Assembly (NCBI GenBank): GCA_047973125.1 | Contig: JBKEBK010000004.1 | Span: 62,001 to 126,000, forward strand | Source of the DNA: CAYNRG01 sp047973125 | GTDB lineage: Bacteria; Bacillota_I; Bacilli_A; Erysipelotrichales; Erysipelotrichaceae | Reading direction: 5' to 3' | Length of the DNA: 64,000 bases | Notes under the pieces: generated by a model | Databases searched by the model: none | Seen by the model: the letters and a program-made list of their open reading frames with translations, nothing else | Told to the model about the DNA's origin: nothing | In this document: piece by piece, positions 61,378 to 64,000 of the stretch | How positions within the stretch are numbered: position 1 is the stretch's first letter | Layout of the letters: every line of letters begins with the position of its first letter | Translations under genes and position numbers: made by a program

Positions 61378-61397
61378 GATGTTAGACATCTTTTTTT
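61376..61397 (+). terminator. Terminator after the RpiR gene
   Basis: AAGATGT / ACATCTT with loop TAG (61376-61382, 61386-61392), then T run. Confidence 0.8.
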
Positions 61398-61398
61398 A

Positions 61399-61452
61399 TT
61401 ACATAATAGGTAATAATATTACATAGTAAAACGCTTACATTGTAATAAAACT
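61399..61452 (+). promoter_or_regulatory. Operator-like repeats and possible cre upstream of murQ
   Basis: Three TTAC-n-GTAA boxes in about 50 bases: TTACATAATAGGTAA, TTACATAGTAA and TTACATTGTAA (the last a perfect palindrome). Between the last two, GTAAAACGCTTACA (61426-61439) matches 12 of 14 positions of the CcpA cre consensus. These fit control by the RpiR-type protein and by catabolite repression. Confidence 0.5.
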
Positions 61453-61487
61453 ATTAATGGTGTATGGTTAATAAAAGGAGGTTTAAC

Positions 61488-62387
61488 ATGCTGGATTTAA
61501 AAAGTATGACAACAGAGAAGTGTAATGAAAATTCTGTTGGATTTAGCTTTATGTCAATTAAAGATGCTATAGAGCTAATGCACAAAGAAGATTATGAAGC
61601 TGTAAGGTGTATTGAAGAAGAAATTGACATGATTGAAAAAGTAATTTCTGTTACTAGTGATACCTTAGAAAATGGTGGAAGAATAATCTATATTGGTGCA
61701 GGGACAAGTGGAAGATTAGGATTACTAGATGCAGTAGAGTGTCCTCCAACATTTGGTGTTGATTACAATACTGTTGTTGGAATTATTGCTGGAGGAAAAA
61801 ATGCTTTTGTTAAAGCATTTGAAGGAGCTGAAGATAGTAAGAAATATGCTGTTGATGATTTGAAGGAGCATAACTTAACTTCAAAGGATGTTGTTATTGG
61901 AGTAGCTGCAAGTGGTAGAACACCATATGTTATTGGTGGATTAGAGTATGCAAACAGCATTGGTGCCAAAACAGCTGCTGTAGTTTGTAATAAGAACAGC
62001 GAAATATCAAAGATGTGTCCACTAACAATTGAAGTTGATGCTAAAGCAGAAGTACTAACAGGTTCTACTCGTTTAAAAGCGGGAACAGCAACCAAGCTAA
62101 TCTTAAATATGATCAGTACAATAAGTATGATTAGGGTTGGAAAGATTTATAAGAACTATATGGTTGATGTAAAAATGAGTAATGAGAAGTTAGTAAAAAG
62201 GGGAATTAATATTGTTAGTGAAGTTGTTGGTTGCTCAAGTGATATAGCACAAGAAACACTGAGTAAAACTAACAACAATGTTAAAGAAGCAATTGTAATG
62301 TTATTAATGGATTGTGACTTTGAAAAAGCAAAAGAATATCTAATTAAGACTAAAGGTCATATTAAACAAGGAGGGGACAATGACTAA
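61488..62387 (+). CDS. murQ: N-acetylmuramic acid 6-phosphate etherase
   Basis: MurQ splits MurNAc-6-P into GlcNAc-6-P and D-lactate during wall recycling. 299 residues. SIS-type motif IIYIGAGTSGRLGLLDA, CPPTFG and AGG(K)NAFVKAFEGAED carry the active-site Glu; ASGRTPYVIGGL and GSTRLKAGTATKLILNM are also diagnostic. The start is ATG 61488 after AAAAGGAGG; an in-frame ATG at 61464 lies before that SD and is rejected. It overlaps the PTS gene by 8 bases. Confidence 0.95.
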   Translation: MLDLKSMTTEKCNENSVGFSFMSIKDAIELMHKEDYEAVRCIEEEIDMIEKVISVTSDTLENGGRIIYIGAGTSGRLGLLDAVECPPTFGVDYNTVVGIIAGGKNAFVKAFEGAEDSKKYAVDDLKEHNLTSKDVVIGVAASGRTPYVIGGLEYANSIGAKTAAVVCNKNSEISKMCPLTIEVDAKAEVLTGSTRLKAGTATKLILNMISTISMIRVGKIYKNYMVDVKMSNEKLVKRGINIVSEVVGCSSDIAQETLSKTNNNVKEAIVMLLMDCDFEKAKEYLIKTKGHIKQGGDND

Positions 62388-63795
62388 TTTAGAGTTAGCT
62401 AAAAAGATTTTAGAATTAAGTGGTGGTAAAGAAAATATCGCAAATGTATCAAATTGTATGACAAGATTAAGACTAATTTTTAAAGATGAAACTATTGTAA
62501 GTAAAGAAGCATTTGAGAAAATTGAAGGAGTTCTTGGAGTTGTTCAAGAACAAGAATCATTTCAAATAGTACTTGGTCCTGGAAAAGTTAAGAAGGTTGC
62601 TGATTGCTTTAATGAAGAAATTGGTGCAATAGAAAAAGATTCATCTTGGCAAGATAACAAACAGGCTATCAAAGATAAACAAAAAACTGGTAAAGTAAAA
62701 GCAGCAATTAAAATGATTTCTGAAATTTTTATTCCACTTTTACCAGCAATTATAGCTGCTGGACTATTTAATGGGTTTGCTAGTTTAATAGGGCAATTAA
62801 TTGCTCAAGGAACAATAGCTGGAAATTTCTGGGAGTTAACTAGATTACTATTCTCACTAATTGGATCTGGATTTCTTGGATACTTTGCTATTTATACAGG
62901 TATTAGATCTGCCGAAGTATTTGGAGCAACACCTGCCCTTGGAGGGATGGTTGGTGCCATCAGTATTGGAGCAAACATTGTAGAAATTTCTAAAATGATT
63001 GGTCTATTTAATGAAGCAGTACCATTAGAATCAATTCTAACAACAGGAAAAGGTGGAATTATCGGAGTAATCTTTGCAGTATACATTCTTGCTAAGATTG
63101 AAAAAGCTATTCGTAAGGTTGTACCTGATGTACTATATTTAATTGTGACACCATTTGTAAGTATGTTAATAATTGCTTTATTATTAATATTTGTAATAAT
63201 GCCAGTTGCGGGATTCTTAAGTGATGGTATCGTTGTAGTTTTATCTGCAATCATTCAGTCTTCAAATCCTGTTATAAGAGTATTGAGTGGATTTATTCTA
63301 TCTGCAGTATTTCTTCCAATGGTACTACTTGGTCTTCACCATGGTCTAATTCCAATCTATGCAATTCAATTAGAAGCTTTTGGTGGAGTATCACTATTTC
63401 CAGTACTTGCAATGGCTGGTGCTGGACAGGTAGGAGCAGCAATTGCTATATACTTAGTTGCTAAAAAGGTTAATAATCAAAAATTAAAAGGAATAATTAC
63501 AGGAGCACTACCTGCTGGATTTCTAGGAGTAGGAGAACCATTAATTTATGGAGTAACACTTCCTTTAGGTAAACCATTTATTACGGCAGGACTTGGAGCA
63601 GGATTTGGTGGAGCATGGGTAATGCTATCTGAAGTTATGGCTGCATCTTGGGGACCAAGTGGTCTTGTTGCAATACCATTAATGATTTCAACATCTGGAA
63701 TGCTTAATTTCTTCATTGGTCTGGTAATTTCATATGTAATGGGCTTCATTATAACTAAACTTGTAATAAAAGATAAAGAAATTATCGAAGCATAA
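62380..63795 (+). CDS. murP: MurNAc-type PTS IIBC component (MurP-like)
   Basis: A 471-residue PTS transporter: N-terminal IIB domain (1-85) with phospho-Cys in NVSNCMTRLRL near residue 27, then IIC with about ten membrane segments from about 110 (PLLPAIIAAGLFNGF, LLGLHHGLIPIYAIQLEAFGG, LGVGEPLIYGVTLPL). It belongs to the glucose/sucrose superfamily and has no IIA domain. Position after murQ identifies MurNAc as probable substrate. Phosphate must come from a separate IIA, e.g. the Crr protein encoded at 3781-4242. Confidence 0.88.
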   Translation: MTNLELAKKILELSGGKENIANVSNCMTRLRLIFKDETIVSKEAFEKIEGVLGVVQEQESFQIVLGPGKVKKVADCFNEEIGAIEKDSSWQDNKQAIKDKQKTGKVKAAIKMISEIFIPLLPAIIAAGLFNGFASLIGQLIAQGTIAGNFWELTRLLFSLIGSGFLGYFAIYTGIRSAEVFGATPALGGMVGAISIGANIVEISKMIGLFNEAVPLESILTTGKGGIIGVIFAVYILAKIEKAIRKVVPDVLYLIVTPFVSMLIIALLLIFVIMPVAGFLSDGIVVVLSAIIQSSNPVIRVLSGFILSAVFLPMVLLGLHHGLIPIYAIQLEAFGGVSLFPVLAMAGAGQVGAAIAIYLVAKKVNNQKLKGIITGALPAGFLGVGEPLIYGVTLPLGKPFITAGLGAGFGGAWVMLSEVMAASWGPSGLVAIPLMISTSGMLNFFIGLVISYVMGFIITKLVIKDKEIIEA

Positions 63796-63829
63796 AAAAA
63801 AGGCACTTCACATCGAAGTGCTTTTTTTA
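63793..63829. terminator. Bidirectional terminator murP / cutC
   Basis: GCACTTC (63803-63809), ACATC, GAAGTGC (63815-63821), with eight A on the left and seven T on the right. Confidence 0.85.
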
Positions 63830-64000
63830 TAGAGTATTTAATGCTTTAATAATTGATTCAATATTTTTCTTTGATACAGCAAAGTAATTGCCATTATCAT
63901 TAAGCTCAATCTTTGCTGCAGCATGAACTTGTGTACACTCAGTAGAGTTAATAACATTAACTACATTATGTCCTCTGATTCCGCCACATACTAAGATTTC
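63827..64000 (-). CDS. cutC: CutC-family protein, C-terminal part (partial)
   Basis: The last 57 codons of a minus-strand gene that runs off the right edge. The fragment contains EILVCGGIRGHNVVNVIN and CTQVHAAAKIE, matching the C-terminal part of the CutC TIM-barrel family (GGGIR...N, then ...VHAS). CutC was named for copper homeostasis, a role now doubted. It converges on the murQ-murP operon; Firmicutes often have cutC near amino-sugar genes. The N-terminal part is not in the window. Confidence 0.8.
   Translation of the reverse strand, partial: EILVCGGIRGHNVVNVINSTECTQVHAAAKIELNDNGNYFAVSKKNIESIIKALNTL

Overview
This window is an AT-rich chromosomal segment of a low-GC Gram-positive bacterium (Bacillota). 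TGA is used as a stop (recF, CYTH gene) and TGG as Trp, so it is not a Mycoplasma-type code. Gene content (rpmH-rnpA-yidC-jag, dnaA-dnaN-S4-recF-gyrB-gyrA, serS behind a T-box, parS sites, clostridial-type PurL, a VanG/VanT-like ligase-racemase pair) suggests Erysipelotrichia or a neighbouring gut lineage. That placement is inference; no rRNA gene is present to settle it, and no tRNA or CRISPR array was recognised.

Layout. 1-6240 (minus): 5' part of mfd, pth, a YfhO-type membrane protein, a stand-alone glucose-type PTS IIA and two family-2 glycosyltransferases. 6348-11388 (plus): a flavoprotein, then murF with a ligase and racemase of the VanG/VanT type. 11560-25558 (plus): purine synthesis in three transcription units, purD-purB behind a divergent purine-riboswitch-like leader, fhs, and purE-L-C-F-M-N-H behind a guanine-type riboswitch followed by a short leader ORF and a second terminator. 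25663-34265: a beta-glucoside PTS operon (IIA, IIB, IIC, two GH1 enzymes; minus), a DUF3284 gene (plus) and a LevR-like regulator whose AAA+ domain looks inactive.

34269-37460 is an accessory island. It holds a tandem element present in three copies, each with an 18-codon very hydrophobic ORF (degenerate in copy 1), a 20-bp palindrome, and a bidirectional hairpin flanked by direct repeats with an opposing promoter. This resembles a type I toxin-antitoxin locus and is the best candidate for an undescribed system here. Beside it lie a secreted small protein with a 37-residue membrane peptide, and a frameshifted lipoprotein pseudogene. 37547-40099 is a PepSY / two-component / PepSY-lipoprotein operon, followed by a candidate ~100-nt RNA.

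40681-51704 is the replication-origin region: rpmH-rnpA-yidC-jag, a DnaA-box cluster, dnaA, a second box pair with a TAATAATAA tract, dnaN, the S4 protein, recF, gyrB and gyrA. Here rpmH-jag point toward dnaA, unlike the usual divergent order. 51839-53436 holds the serine T-box, serS and two perfect parS palindromes, one inside the T-box leader. 53419-60517: CYTH protein, nadK, a PTS IIC-IIB protein lacking the phosphorylatable Cys, an MFS protein, and dnaX-ybaB-recR. 60532-64000: MurNAc recycling (RpiR-type regulator, murQ, MurP-like PTS IIBC, and the end of cutC on the other strand). The MurP-like PTS has no IIA domain, so the stand-alone IIA at 3781-4242 is its likely phosphate donor.
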